From the NCBI RefSeq assembly GCF_002573715.1, contig NZ_PDHM01000010.1:124001-188000 (forward strand): a stretch of DNA of 64,000 bases. The letters run 5' to 3'. The notes under the pieces were generated by a model. That model saw nothing but the letters and a program-made list of their open reading frames with translations, was not told where the DNA came from and searched no databases. Below are positions 15,793 through 24,358 of this stretch, piece by piece; the first letter of the stretch is position 1, and each line of letters starts with the position of its first letter. This stretch comes from Paenibacillus sp. EZ-K15 (GTDB lineage: Bacteria; Bacillota; Bacilli; Paenibacillales; Paenibacillaceae). The position numbers and the translations under genes were made by a program.

Positions 15793-15828
15793 TGAATAAC
15801 AGTTCCCAATCGAAAGGGAGTGCAGAAC

Positions 15829-17598
15829 TTGAACAGGTTTGGCAGGCTGAATACACTGCGGAATCAAATTTTCCTTGGATTTATGCTGGTGATGGTTATC
15901 GTATTGGCATTGGTCGGGGTGTTTGTATATGATCAGGTTTCGGCCTTGCTGCGCAACAGTGCGGAGAAGCATATTCAGCAGACGGCCGTGCAGGCCACGG
16001 GTAAGCTGGATGCGCTGCTCAAGCAGGTGGATACATTGACGGCTCAAGTCTCGACGAACGCAACGGTTCAGCGTTTTCTGGCGCAGGAGACTGCGGGTAA
16101 GTCGATTACATTCGGAGAACGGCAGTCCCTTCAACAGGAGGTTCGTAAATATGAAGCCTATGCTACGGGCATCCGGTCGCTGGAATTATATACGAAGGAC
16201 TATCGGCGGCTGTTTCCGCTGGATGAAGGCAGACTGACCAGCCGGGTTAGGGGCGATTGGATTGCTCAAGCAGACCAGGGCATGGGGAAGCTGGTATGGT
16301 TCGGTCAGGATTCCCGGGATCCGGATGTGGTGGTAGCGGTACGGAGAATCCGTCTGATTGACCATTCCTTTGCCCACGGCGGGTACTTGCTCGTGAAGCT
16401 GGAGAAGGACTATTTTGCGCTGGCGGATTCGGCTGGCGGCACGGGCAGCGATTCGCGTGAAACAATGGGATTGTTTGATCAGGCTGGGAATGAAATCTCG
16501 TCGGATTTTGTTACCCCGGTGGATGCGAAGGAGGTTTTGCACCGCGAAGGGGAGACGGTTACACTCGGTCATGAAAATTACATTGCCGTACAGAAACAGT
16601 CTGAGGCCACGGGTTGGAACTTGGTCATCTTGACACCTGTCGATTATACGACTGAGGGGATATCGGTGCTGCGAACCGCGATTATCGTATCCGGGGGCGT
16701 TGGTGCGCTGCTGTTTCTGATTTTAAGCTTTATTCTGACCACGATGATCATCCGGCCGATTTTGAATCTGATCAAAGCCATGCGCGGCGTGAGGCTGGGG
16801 ACGCTGAGACCCATTGCTGTCACCTCGAAGACGATGGAGATCAACGAGCTTAACAATTCGTATAACCAGATGGTAGATTCGCTGAACGAATTAATCGAGG
16901 TTGTATATCAGAAGGAGATTATTCAGAGCCGGACAGAACTTAAAGCGCTGCAGGCGCAGATCAATCCGCACTTTCTTTTTAACACATTGGAAGCGTTTTA
17001 CTGGGCGCTGGATGATCAAGGCGAAGAAGAGCTGGCCCAAATCGTCGTTGCAATGTCCGGCTTATTCCGTTATGTCATTAACCGCAAAGATGAGGATGAG
17101 TGGGTATCGGTCAGGGACGAGCTGGATCATGCCGAACGTTATTTGATGATTATGAAAATGCGGATGCTGGACCGGTTATCCTGGAAAATCGAGGCGGATG
17201 AAGCTAGCAAAAGCGTGCCGATTCCGAAGCTGCTGATTCAGCCGATCGTGGAAAATGCGATCCTGCACGGGGTTGAGCAGCGATTGGGGCCAGGCACCGT
17301 CATTGTGCGGGCGAATGCCTCCGATCGCCCTGGATTTACGATCATTTCGGTTACCGACGATGGCCCCGGAATGGACGATGAGACGGTGGCCTCTCTTTAT
17401 TCCTCCATGGAAAAAGGATACGCGGAATCTTCTAAAAAAAGCGGTGTCGGCATTGCCAATGTAGAGCAACGAATCCGGTTGTATTACGCTTCCGGGCAAG
17501 CCGGCCTGCGTATTCACAGCGTGGTGGGTCAGGGAACGACGGTTTCATTTCAAATTCCGAATGATGTTCAGGCTAACGATGGAGGGGGAGAAGCATGA
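15829..17598 (+). CDS. YesM-type sensor histidine kinase
   Basis: About 589 residues. I prefer TTG 15829, eight bases after AAAGGGAG; the GTG at 15820 would overlap that site. Order of parts: transmembrane helix at about 13-33, an extracellular sensor of about 240 residues, a second helix near 280-305, a HAMP linker, and the YesM-class His_kinase region with LKALQAQINPHFLFNTLEAF (phospho-acceptor His). The GHKL ATPase has IVENAILHGVEQ, VTDDGPGMDD and GVGIANVEQRI. It senses an external signal, plausibly a sugar, and phosphorylates the response regulator encoded immediately after it, with ATGA overlap. The sugar ABC genes downstream are its likely target. Confidence 0.88.
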   Translation: MNRFGRLNTLRNQIFLGFMLVMVIVLALVGVFVYDQVSALLRNSAEKHIQQTAVQATGKLDALLKQVDTLTAQVSTNATVQRFLAQETAGKSITFGERQSLQQEVRKYEAYATGIRSLELYTKDYRRLFPLDEGRLTSRVRGDWIAQADQGMGKLVWFGQDSRDPDVVVAVRRIRLIDHSFAHGGYLLVKLEKDYFALADSAGGTGSDSRETMGLFDQAGNEISSDFVTPVDAKEVLHREGETVTLGHENYIAVQKQSEATGWNLVILTPVDYTTEGISVLRTAIIVSGGVGALLFLILSFILTTMIIRPILNLIKAMRGVRLGTLRPIAVTSKTMEINELNNSYNQMVDSLNELIEVVYQKEIIQSRTELKALQAQINPHFLFNTLEAFYWALDDQGEEELAQIVVAMSGLFRYVINRKDEDEWVSVRDELDHAERYLMIMKMRMLDRLSWKIEADEASKSVPIPKLLIQPIVENAILHGVEQRLGPGTVIVRANASDRPGFTIISVTDDGPGMDDETVASLYSSMEKGYAESSKKSGVGIANVEQRIRLYYASGQAGLRIHSVVGQGTTVSFQIPNDVQANDGGGEA

Positions 17599-18380
17599 AA
17601 ACGATACTGATCGTGGATGATGAACCGAGAACGAGGGAAGGGGTAAGAAAGACCCTGGAGGCATGGTCGTCTGGCCGCTGCAGAATCGTGACGGCATCAA
17701 GCGGCGTAGAGGCGCTGGAGCGGCTGCAGGGACAGGTGGCTCATCTGGTGGTGACGGACATCCGCATGCCGGAAATCGGGGGACTCGAGCTCATAGAGAG
17801 ATTGCATGAATTAGAGCATCCGCCGGTCATTATTGTCATATCCGGTTATTCGGAATTCGACTATGCACGTAAAGCGCTGCAATACGGCGTCGTGGATTAC
17901 CTCCTGAAACCGCTGGATAAGCGGAAGCTGGTAACTGCGGTCGAATCGGCCCTGGAACGCCGGGAAAAAATAGATCGGATTGAGCGGATGGAGAAGCTGG
18001 TGGATCCCAAACTGCTGGAGGCGTCCCAGCAGGATAGGCGCTACAGCATCCAGGTACAGGAAGCGCTGAAGTACGTGGATCAGCATCTTCAGGAGTCGGT
18101 ATCGCTTAAGGAAGTGGCAGAAGTGCTTCATCTGAATTCCAGTTATTTCAGCGTATTATTCAAAGAGCAGACGGGGCTCACCTTCAGCGAATATCTGACG
18201 CGCCGCAGGGTGCAGCGGGCCAAGGAACTGCTGGCGGGCACAACGCTGCCTGTCGCGGAAATTGCAGAGAAGGTAGGATACCAAACAGCAAAATATTTTG
18301 TGAAGGTGTTCCGTGACCTTGAGGAAGTAAGCCCGAGTCAATACCGCCATAGCGTATCCGATAGCGGGGCGGAAATCTAA
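17595..18380 (+). CDS. YesN-type AraC-family response regulator
   Basis: 261 residues. The receiver domain at 1-120 has the acidic pocket VDDE (8-10), the phospho-acceptor Asp55 in VVTDIRMPE, and the Lys in DYLLKPLD. The C-terminal 100 residues hold two AraC-type helix-turn-helix units (VSLKEVAEVLHLNSSYFSVLF and LPVAEIAEKVGYQTAKYFVK-type sequence). At 261 residues it is shorter than many YesN proteins, with a minimal linker of about 50 residues between the domains. It is coupled to its kinase and precedes a solute-binding protein gene by 115 bp. This arrangement normally means the pair controls that importer. Confidence 0.9.
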   Translation: MKTILIVDDEPRTREGVRKTLEAWSSGRCRIVTASSGVEALERLQGQVAHLVVTDIRMPEIGGLELIERLHELEHPPVIIVISGYSEFDYARKALQYGVVDYLLKPLDKRKLVTAVESALERREKIDRIERMEKLVDPKLLEASQQDRRYSIQVQEALKYVDQHLQESVSLKEVAEVLHLNSSYFSVLFKEQTGLTFSEYLTRRRVQRAKELLAGTTLPVAEIAEKVGYQTAKYFVKVFRDLEEVSPSQYRHSVSDSGAEI

Positions 18381-18495
18381 TAAAAGTGGAATTAGTCCCA
18401 ATCATTATGACCTTATACAATCATCCCCTCACTGATAAAATTTGATTAAAGCGGTTTCAATACGCGAACAGCATACTAGAAAAGGGGTTGTAAAC

Positions 18496-19815
18496 GTGTT
18501 CAACAAAAAATGGACGGTTCTGCTTTTAACATTGTGTCTCGCTCTGGTTGCGGCTGGTTGTGGATCGAGCAACAGCAGCACGGGGGATTCAGGCAGCAGC
18601 GGCAGCGAAGGCGAGAAAGTTACGGTGAACTTCATGCACTTATGGCCGGCGGGCGTTTCTGCAGGACAGAACAAAATCGTGAATCAGATCATCGAAGAAT
18701 ATCAAAAAGAGAATCCGAACGTGACGATTAAACAGGAAGTTCTGGATAATGAGCAATACAAAAATAAATTGAAAGTGCTTTCCGCGTCGAACGAGCTTCC
18801 GGACGTAGGGGTGACCTGGGCAGCCGGATTCCTGAAGCCCTATGTAGAAGGCAGCTTGTTTGCACCGGTAGATGATTTGCTGGGGGGTCAGCTTAACGGC
18901 AAATTCGTAGCCGGCACGACTGAGGCTTATGCCATTGACGGCAAAACGTATGCACTTCCACTCGAGTTCAATATCGCGCCGGTATATTACAACAAAGCGA
19001 TATTCGAACAGCTTAACTTGGAAGTGCCGCAAACTTATGAAGAATTCAAGAATGTTGTGAAAGCGCTGTCCGATAACGGGATTGCTCCTATCGCACTTGG
19101 CAACAAGGATCGCTGGACCGGTTCGCTCTGGTACATGTACCTGGCAGATCGAATCGGCGGACAAGAAACGCTTGCCAGTGCAATTAGCGGTTCGGGTTCC
19201 TTCAAGGATGAATCGCTTGTAAAGGCAGCCGCCGAGGTTCAATCGCTGGTGGATGGCAATGCGTTTGTCAAAGGGTTCAACGGCTTGTCCAATGAGGAAG
19301 CGAAATCCGAATTCCTGAACGGCAAAGCGGCCATGTACATGATGGGTACCTGGGAACTGCCTAACTTTACGACCAATGAAGAGATCCCGCAAGAGTTCCG
19401 CGACAGCGTCGGTTTCTTCAAATTCCCGACGGTTGAAGGCGGCAAAGGCGATATTAACAGCTGGGTAGGCGGACCGGGTGTTGGCTTGTTCATCGGCGAG
19501 AATTCCAAGGTGAAAGAGGAATCCAAGAAGTTCGTTGAGTATTTCGTAACCAAGTGGGGCGAGCAGTCCGTTACAGGTGCTGGTGTCATCCCGGCAACGA
19601 AGGTGGATACGTCAACGCTTGAGCTCCCGCAGCTGTACATTGATCTGTTTGATGAAATGAATCAAGCAAGCAGTATCACCCTGTTCGCGGATGTACAGAT
19701 GGAGGCGAATGCTGCCGAGACGCATCTGAACATGATCCAGGCGCTCTTCGGAAAAGCCGTGACGCCGGACAAATTCTCCGAAGAGCATGATGCAGCGATC
19801 TCCAAAGGGAACTAA
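18496..19815 (+). CDS. Sugar ABC transporter solute-binding lipoprotein
   Basis: About 439 residues from GTG 18496 (AAAGGGG upstream). An in-frame ATG at 18442 would put 18 residues before the signal peptide and is rejected. The signal sequence ends at the lipobox LVAAGC (Cys at 22), so the mature protein is tethered outside the membrane. A Ser/Gly linker follows, then family-1 extracellular binding-protein features: VTVNFMHLWPAG, ASNELPDVGVTWAAG, YALPLEFNIAPVYYNKAIFE, FLNGKAAMYMMGTWELP. It delivers an oligosaccharide or sugar to the two permeases encoded next. The specific sugar cannot be told. No ATPase gene is adjacent, so a shared MsmX-like ATPase is likely (inference). Confidence 0.9.
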   Translation: MFNKKWTVLLLTLCLALVAAGCGSSNSSTGDSGSSGSEGEKVTVNFMHLWPAGVSAGQNKIVNQIIEEYQKENPNVTIKQEVLDNEQYKNKLKVLSASNELPDVGVTWAAGFLKPYVEGSLFAPVDDLLGGQLNGKFVAGTTEAYAIDGKTYALPLEFNIAPVYYNKAIFEQLNLEVPQTYEEFKNVVKALSDNGIAPIALGNKDRWTGSLWYMYLADRIGGQETLASAISGSGSFKDESLVKAAAEVQSLVDGNAFVKGFNGLSNEEAKSEFLNGKAAMYMMGTWELPNFTTNEEIPQEFRDSVGFFKFPTVEGGKGDINSWVGGPGVGLFIGENSKVKEESKKFVEYFVTKWGEQSVTGAGVIPATKVDTSTLELPQLYIDLFDEMNQASSITLFADVQMEANAAETHLNMIQALFGKAVTPDKFSEEHDAAISKGN

Positions 19816-19849
19816 GACTCTTTAGGACAACAAAGAAACGGGACCCTGG

Positions 19850-19875
19850 TTTATCCGGCATCGCTGCCGGATAAA
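19850..19875 (+). terminator. Stem-loop between binding-protein and permease genes
   Basis: A perfect 11-bp stem TTTATCCGGCA / TGCCGGATAAA with a four-base TCGC loop is followed by only a short T-rich stretch. In such operons this element usually acts as a partial terminator or 3' stabiliser that raises binding-protein level over permease level. Confidence 0.75.
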
Positions 19876-19914
19876 TCTTTCCTCTAGACCATATGGCGAA
19901 AGGAGTCGAACACT

Positions 19915-20795
19915 TTGGATAAAGTGATGTCCAACAAAAAAATCATCGCGCTGTACGTGCTGCCTGCACTGCTTGTGATTATGGCCGTCGTTTATATTCC
20001 AATTCTATTGACCGCCTATTACGGACTGAACGAATGGAACGGCATTGGTGCAATGACCTTTATCGGACTCGATAATTACCAGGCACTGCTCTCGGACGGC
20101 AAGTTCTGGGATAGTGCATGGCACTCCCTGCTGTTAGCCGTATTCTCGGCTGCAAGCCTTATGATCTATCTGGCCGTGGCGATGGTGCTGGCCTCCAAGA
20201 TCAAAGGCGCCAACCTGTTCCGCAAAATCTATCTCATACCCATGCTGCTGTCCTCCGTTGCGATCGCGCAGCTGTGGCTCCGCATTTACCACCCGACGAA
20301 CGGGATTGTGAACAGCTTCCTGGAGTCCATCGGGATCACGAACCCGCCGGCATGGCTCGCTGAGTCGTCGCTTGTCTTGTTTGCTTTGTTTATTCCGATT
20401 CTGTGGCAGTATGCCGGTTTTTATATTTTGATCTATTATGCAGCTCTGAAGAACATCCCGGCATCGCTGGTTGAAGCTGCCAAGATCGACGGGGCAACCT
20501 CCATGCAAATTGCGTTCCGGATCAAGCTTCCACTCATCATGGAAGTGATTAAGGTTACGATCGTGCTGGCGGTGGTAGGTTCCTTAAATATTTTGACCTC
20601 ATCTTTGTCATGACGGACGGGGGGCCTAACGGCGCGAGCGAAGTGATGGCTTCCTACATGTATCATACGGCTTTCCGCGCTTATGATTTCGGTTACGGCA
20701 GCGCGATCGGGTTCTTCCTGCTGGTGATCTGTCTGATCGTAACGTGGGTCATCCGGAAATTAACGGCATCAAAAGAAACGATCCAATATTCATAA
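19915..20795 (+). pseudogene. Sugar ABC permease (MalF-like), interrupted by a single-base frameshift
   Basis: The frame from TTG 19915 encodes 232 residues of a six-helix permease (ALYVLPALLVIMAVVYIPIL, YLIPMLLSSVAIAQLWLRIYH) including EAAKIDGATSMQIAFRIKLP, the EAA loop that contacts the ATPase. It then ends abruptly as ...VVGSLNILTSSLS. The expected continuation FVMTDGGPNGASEVMASYMY is in the next frame from about 20595 and runs to the stop at 20795. One T missing from the TTTT run at 20591-20594 explains it: restoring it reads SLNIFDLIFVMTDGGPN. Either this is a real deletion, leaving the importer without one permease, or it is a sequencing error in a short homopolymer. Neighbouring genes are intact. 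Confidence 0.85.
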
Positions 20796-20808
20796 GGAGG
20801 GAAACTTC

Positions 20809-21693
20809 ATGATATCCGGAGCCACAGGACAACTCCAAGACGGGCGCGCCCGGTCCGGAAACGGAGTGGTAGGCAAGCTGGGGTACACGCTGCTGTATAT
20901 CGTGCTGATCGGCGTAGCCGTATTTCAGCTGTTCCCGCTCGTATGGTTGCTGCTGTTCTCATTAAAAAACAATCAGGAAGTATTCGATCTTCCTCCGCTG
21001 TCCCTTCCGATGAATCCGCGCTGGGAGAATTACGAGAAGGTATGGAGTGCCGGCAACATCAGCGTTTATTTTCTGAATAGCGTCTGGATCACCGTCGTAG
21101 CAACAGCACTAACGGTCATATTAGGGAGTCTTGTCACCTTCGCGATTACGAGAATGAAGTGGAAGGGCAGTTCCTTTGTCCTCGGTTTGTTCATGGTTGC
21201 CATGATGATTCCGGTTCATTCCACCTTGATCCCACTGTTCAGCATTTTTAACAAGGTTGGTTTGACCGATCATCCGGTTTCTTTGATATTGTCGTACGTG
21301 GCTTTCAATATGCCGATCACGATTATGATTCTGCTGGGGTTTTATTACACGCTGCCGAAGGAAGTGGAAGAAGCGGCGGTCATGGACGGCTGCTCGGTTC
21401 ACCGGGTCTTCTTCCGGATTGTGCTTCCGATGACGGGCTCGGTGCTGGCGACGACAGCCATCATTAACATGATCTACAACTGGAACGAATTTATCTTCGT
21501 GAACACGTTCATCAGCTCGGATATGTTCAAGACGCTTACCGTCGGGGTGCAGAATTTTATCGGACAATATACAACCGATTGGGGTGCCATTGGCGCAACC
21601 TTGATGATCAGTATTTTCCCAATTCTGCTGATGTTCCTTTTCCTCAGCGATCGTATCGTGGAAGGCATCGCTGCAGGGTCGGTGAAAGGTTAA
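20809..21693 (+). CDS. Carbohydrate ABC transporter permease (MalG-like)
   Basis: 294 residues with AAGGAGGG before ATG 20809. It is an integral membrane protein of six predicted helices: the first at about 27-47 (LLYIVLIGVAVFQLFPLVWL), then the conserved extracellular segment ending in YFLNSVWITVVATALTVILG, MIPVHSTLIPLF, and the EAA loop EEAAVMDGCSVHRVFFRIVLP near 190-210, which docks the ATPase. It forms the translocation pore with the MalF-like partner encoded just upstream, which is frameshifted here. If that frameshift is real, this protein would have no partner. A terminator follows. Confidence 0.92.
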   Translation: MISGATGQLQDGRARSGNGVVGKLGYTLLYIVLIGVAVFQLFPLVWLLLFSLKNNQEVFDLPPLSLPMNPRWENYEKVWSAGNISVYFLNSVWITVVATALTVILGSLVTFAITRMKWKGSSFVLGLFMVAMMIPVHSTLIPLFSIFNKVGLTDHPVSLILSYVAFNMPITIMILLGFYYTLPKEVEEAAVMDGCSVHRVFFRIVLPMTGSVLATTAIINMIYNWNEFIFVNTFISSDMFKTLTVGVQNFIGQYTTDWGAIGATLMISIFPILLMFLFLSDRIVEGIAAGSVKG

Positions 21694-21711
21694 GTCCGGG
21701 TATAAAAATAT

Positions 21712-21752
21712 CGAGCCGCTTCAAGAGACTTCTTGGAGTGGCTCGTTTGTTT
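21712..21752 (+). terminator. Terminator after the sugar ABC operon
   Basis: An outer stem CGAGCC / GGCTCG and an inner stem CTTCAAGA / TTCTTGGAG are followed by a T-rich tail. It lies between convergent genes: the ABC permease and the feoB C-part. Confidence 0.78.
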
Positions 21753-21795
21753 TATATATCTCTATCTGAAGCATGGCTATCAGAAGAAGAGGTCG

Positions 21796-23181
21796 TTAAA
21801 CCCATCCCAATGCCCGGGCCACCTGAGTAACAAGGAAGGTAACGCCGATTGCGATAGCCGTCGGGATGGCAAAGGACAGGAACGTCCACTTCGCGCTTTT
21901 GGTTTCCTTCCAGATGTTAACGAGCGTGGTTCCGCAAGGATAGTGGAGCAGCGAGAACAGCATCATGTTTAGCGCGGTCAGCCAGGTCCAGCCTTGATCC
22001 AGGAAGATTTGCTTAAGGGCAAACATATCGGTAACCTCGGTCAGGGAGCCCGTAGCCAAATATCCCATCAGCAGGATTGGCAGCACGATTTCATTTGCGG
22101 GAAGTCCGATGATAAAAGCCATCAGAATGAAGCCGTCGAGTCCGAGCGCGCGCGCAAACGGATCAAGGAATTCAACGAAATGAACCAGAATGCTGGAATC
22201 GCCAATATAGATGTTGGCAAGTACCCAGGTAAGCACGCCTGCAGGCGCTGCTACGATAATGGCTCTGCGCAGGACATAGATGGTTTTATCCAGGGTCGAC
22301 CGGAGAATCGTATTCAGAATCTTCGGTTTACGGTATGGCGGCAGCTCCAGGGTGTAGTGGGAAGGAATGCCTTTCAAAGCGGTTTTGGATAATCCCCATG
22401 ATACCGCGAGCGTGACAACGACACCGATCAGCACCATGCCCATAACAACGGAAGCCGTCACGAGCGTCTGGGCTCCTCCCGAAAAACCTGCAGCCATGAA
22501 CAAGGAGGCCAGCAGGATCAGGGTCGGCCAGCGACCGTTGCAGGGCACGAAGTTGTTGGTCAGAATGGCGAGCATCCGCTCCCGCGGCGACTCGATAATC
22601 CGGGTCGACATAATGGCCGCCGCATTGCAGCCGAATCCCATCGCCATGGTAAGGGACTGCTTGCCGTGCGCTCCCGTTTTTTTGAACAGGCGGTCCAGGT
22701 TAAAGGCTACCCGAGGCAAATAGCCATAGTTCTCAAGCAGCGCAAAGGCCGGAAAGAAGATGGCCATTGGAGGCAGCATGACACTGACGACCCAGGAGGT
22801 TCCCCGGAACAATCCAAGTATCAGCACGCCATAGAGCCAATCGGGAGCATGGAGGGCCTGAAAGGCCATCGTCAGGTATCCTTCGATCCAGCCAAAGAAA
22901 CTTGCCAGCATGGAGGAAGGCACGTTAGCCCCTGCGATCGTTAAGTAAAAAATAATGCCGAGCATGGCCAGCATGATCGGAAATCCCCACAGTTTGGAGG
23001 TGAAGATGCGGTCCAGACGCTCGGAACGGTACAGAAGCTCCCGGTTGGTCACGGTGACGGCGTCACTGCACAGCTCGCGGGATTTTTTGAATAACTCGCC
23101 CACGATATCTTCCCGAACATCCTCTACCTGCTCAGCAGGAATGATGGCTGTTAGAGCTTCCAAGCGCTTTAGCTGTTCCAA
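21796..23181 (-). CDS. feoB: Ferrous iron transporter FeoB, membrane (gate) part, encoded separately
   Basis: A 461-residue protein starting at TTG 23181. It contains the transmembrane body of FeoB: GFPIMLAMLGIIFYLTIAG, the two inverted gate (nucleoside-recognition) domains with FGCNAAAIMSTRIIE and NNFVPCNGRWPTL, the FeoB_C region, and a C-terminal helix. The GTPase domain is on the preceding gene, whose frame differs by one. A run of six Gs (minus strand, 23189-23194) seven bases before the TTG could act as Shine-Dalgarno site, AAAGGGGGG, so independent translation is credible. Alternatively the extra G is a frameshift in a single feoB. The protein moves Fe2+ across the cytoplasmic membrane. 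Confidence 0.8.
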   Translation of the reverse strand: MEQLKRLEALTAIIPAEQVEDVREDIVGELFKKSRELCSDAVTVTNRELLYRSERLDRIFTSKLWGFPIMLAMLGIIFYLTIAGANVPSSMLASFFGWIEGYLTMAFQALHAPDWLYGVLILGLFRGTSWVVSVMLPPMAIFFPAFALLENYGYLPRVAFNLDRLFKKTGAHGKQSLTMAMGFGCNAAAIMSTRIIESPRERMLAILTNNFVPCNGRWPTLILLASLFMAAGFSGGAQTLVTASVVMGMVLIGVVVTLAVSWGLSKTALKGIPSHYTLELPPYRKPKILNTILRSTLDKTIYVLRRAIIVAAPAGVLTWVLANIYIGDSSILVHFVEFLDPFARALGLDGFILMAFIIGLPANEIVLPILLMGYLATGSLTEVTDMFALKQIFLDQGWTWLTALNMMLFSLLHYPCGTTLVNIWKETKSAKWTFLSFAIPTAIAIGVTFLVTQVARALGWV

Positions 23182-23878
23182 GTGAAATCCCCCCTTTATC
23201 CGAAGCCTTTAATCGGTCTTTCAGCGTCGCGATCAGCTTCCGGTCTCCATCGAGAAAGCGGATGGCCAGCCATCTGGCTGGATATTCGTCGCCGAAAATG
23301 TCTCGTAATTCGGACTCCAGGCCGGAAATTTGCGATTCCAGCTGTTCGTTATATTTCATCCGGTAAGGCGTAGTCGAAGTCTGCCCTGTGCACATCAGAA
23401 GTAACTGCTCGGACAGGGTATCCAGCCCATCGTTATTTCTGGCCGATATCGGAATGACGGGAACACCGAGCTGATTCGTTAGCTTGCGTGCGTTAATCTT
23501 GATTCCTTTTTTCTTCGCTTCATCCATCAGATTCAGGCAGACGATGACCCGGTCGGTCATTTCCAGCACTTGAAGCGCAAGGTTAAGACTTCTTTCCAGC
23601 GCCGTAGAATCCAGAACCAGCAGGGTAACGTCCGGTTTCTCAAAAATAATATAATCGCGCGCCACTTCTTCATCGGCCGAGTTGGAGAACAAGGAGTACG
23701 TCCCGGGCAGATCGATAAATTGGAAGCGGGTGTCTTTGTAATCGTAATTGCCGCTTGCGAGACTGACCGTTTTGCCGGACCAGTTGCCAGTGTGCTGCTT
23801 TAGTCCGGTGAGGGCATTAAAAAGCGTGCTTTTGCCCGTGTTCGGGTTGCCAGCCAGTGCGACAGTAAAAGTTCTCAT
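23132..23878 (-). CDS. feoB: FeoB small GTPase domain protein
   Basis: 248 residues. G-motifs are complete: G1 AGNPNTGKST (9-18), G2 Thr region GNWSGKTV, G3 DLPGTYS, G4 NLMDEAKKKG. The GDI-like helical spacer follows up to about residue 228. After the G6 run at 23189-23194 the frame reads GISLGTAKALGSSNSHHSC, which looks like out-of-frame sequence. In the other frame the same DNA reads GFHLEQLKRLEAL and continues into the membrane part. So the G tract marks the junction where the two halves would fuse if one G were removed. The gene overlaps feoA by ATGA and the membrane part by 50 bases, a tight feoA-feoB-feoB' operon. Confidence 0.85.
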   Translation of the reverse strand: MRTFTVALAGNPNTGKSTLFNALTGLKQHTGNWSGKTVSLASGNYDYKDTRFQFIDLPGTYSLFSNSADEEVARDYIIFEKPDVTLLVLDSTALERSLNLALQVLEMTDRVIVCLNLMDEAKKKGIKINARKLTNQLGVPVIPISARNNDGLDTLSEQLLLMCTGQTSTTPYRMKYNEQLESQISGLESELRDIFGDEYPARWLAIRFLDGDRKLIATLKDRLKASDKGGISLGTAKALGSSNSHHSC

Positions 23879-24126
23879 GATGACATCACCTTACCCCAGA
23901 TTAACTGACTTTCTTCTTTTCTTAATGCAATGACGGTACCTGCTACTCTATAAGAGGTGGGGTCACCGAGCGGGCTGGCTTTCAGCACTTCGATAACGGA
24001 GCCTGGAACGAATCCGAGGTCCAGAAGCCGCCGTTTATGCTCTCCGCGGATATCCACCTGTTCAATCAGAAAACGCTCGCCGAGCGCTGCCTGATGCAAA
24101 TGCTGCCTATTCTTTGTCTCATCCAT
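23875..24126 (-). CDS. feoA: Ferrous iron transport accessory protein FeoA
   Basis: 83 residues from ATG 24126, preceded by AGGGAGAGG; a longer ATG start at 24222 would run into the promoter and is rejected. The SH3-like FeoA fold is evident in FLIEQVDIRGEHKRRLLDLG, FVPGSVIEVLKASPLGDP and YRVAGTVIALRKEES. FeoA is a small cytoplasmic partner that supports FeoB-dependent Fe2+ uptake. Its stop overlaps the feoB start by four bases. A near-consensus vegetative promoter lies about 70 bp upstream. No convincing Fur box was found by eye. Confidence 0.92.
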   Translation of the reverse strand: MDETKNRQHLHQAALGERFLIEQVDIRGEHKRRLLDLGFVPGSVIEVLKASPLGDPTSYRVAGTVIALRKEESQLIWGKVMSS

Positions 24127-24193
24127 AAAGTTTAACCTCTCCCTACTAAATTGGGCCGAGCATATAATGTTTCCTCGAAGCAACTTTATGCCT

Positions 24194-24222
24194 ATAGTAT
24201 GACTGAATGCGTGTGTTGTCAA
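24194..24222 (-). promoter_or_regulatory. Sigma-A promoter of the feo operon
   Basis: On the minus strand, TTGACA (24222-24217), a 17-bp spacer and TACTAT (24199-24194) form an almost perfect sigma-A promoter. The predicted start lies near 24187, about 60 bp before feoA. Confidence 0.8.
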
Positions 24223-24287
24223 CTGAATTTATCAGATATTTATTCGAGTTTCATGCGGCGTTTGACGATGCAATCACCATTTTATGC

Positions 24288-24340
24288 TTGAAGGGAGAAC
24301 AAGATCCATGTAATATCTATATATGAGCAATTACTCATAT
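24288..24340 (+). promoter_or_regulatory. Sigma-A promoter with an overlapping ArsR/SmtB-type (CzrA-like) operator
   Basis: TTGAAG (24288-24293), a 17-bp spacer and TAATAT (24311-24316) make the promoter. Directly after it lies a perfect inverted repeat ATATGAG-CAATTA-CTCATAT (24321-24340), the shape of operators bound by CzrA/SmtB-type metal sensors. Bound repressor would cover the transcription start. The sensor is encoded one gene downstream, so autoregulation is expected. Confidence 0.75.
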
Positions 24341-24358
24341 AATTGGAGTGATACCTAT

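Noticed and set aside
24127-24240. Fur box upstream of feoA
   Set aside because: The promoter region was read for a GATAATGATTATC-like 19-mer and none was convincing; only the promoter is reported.
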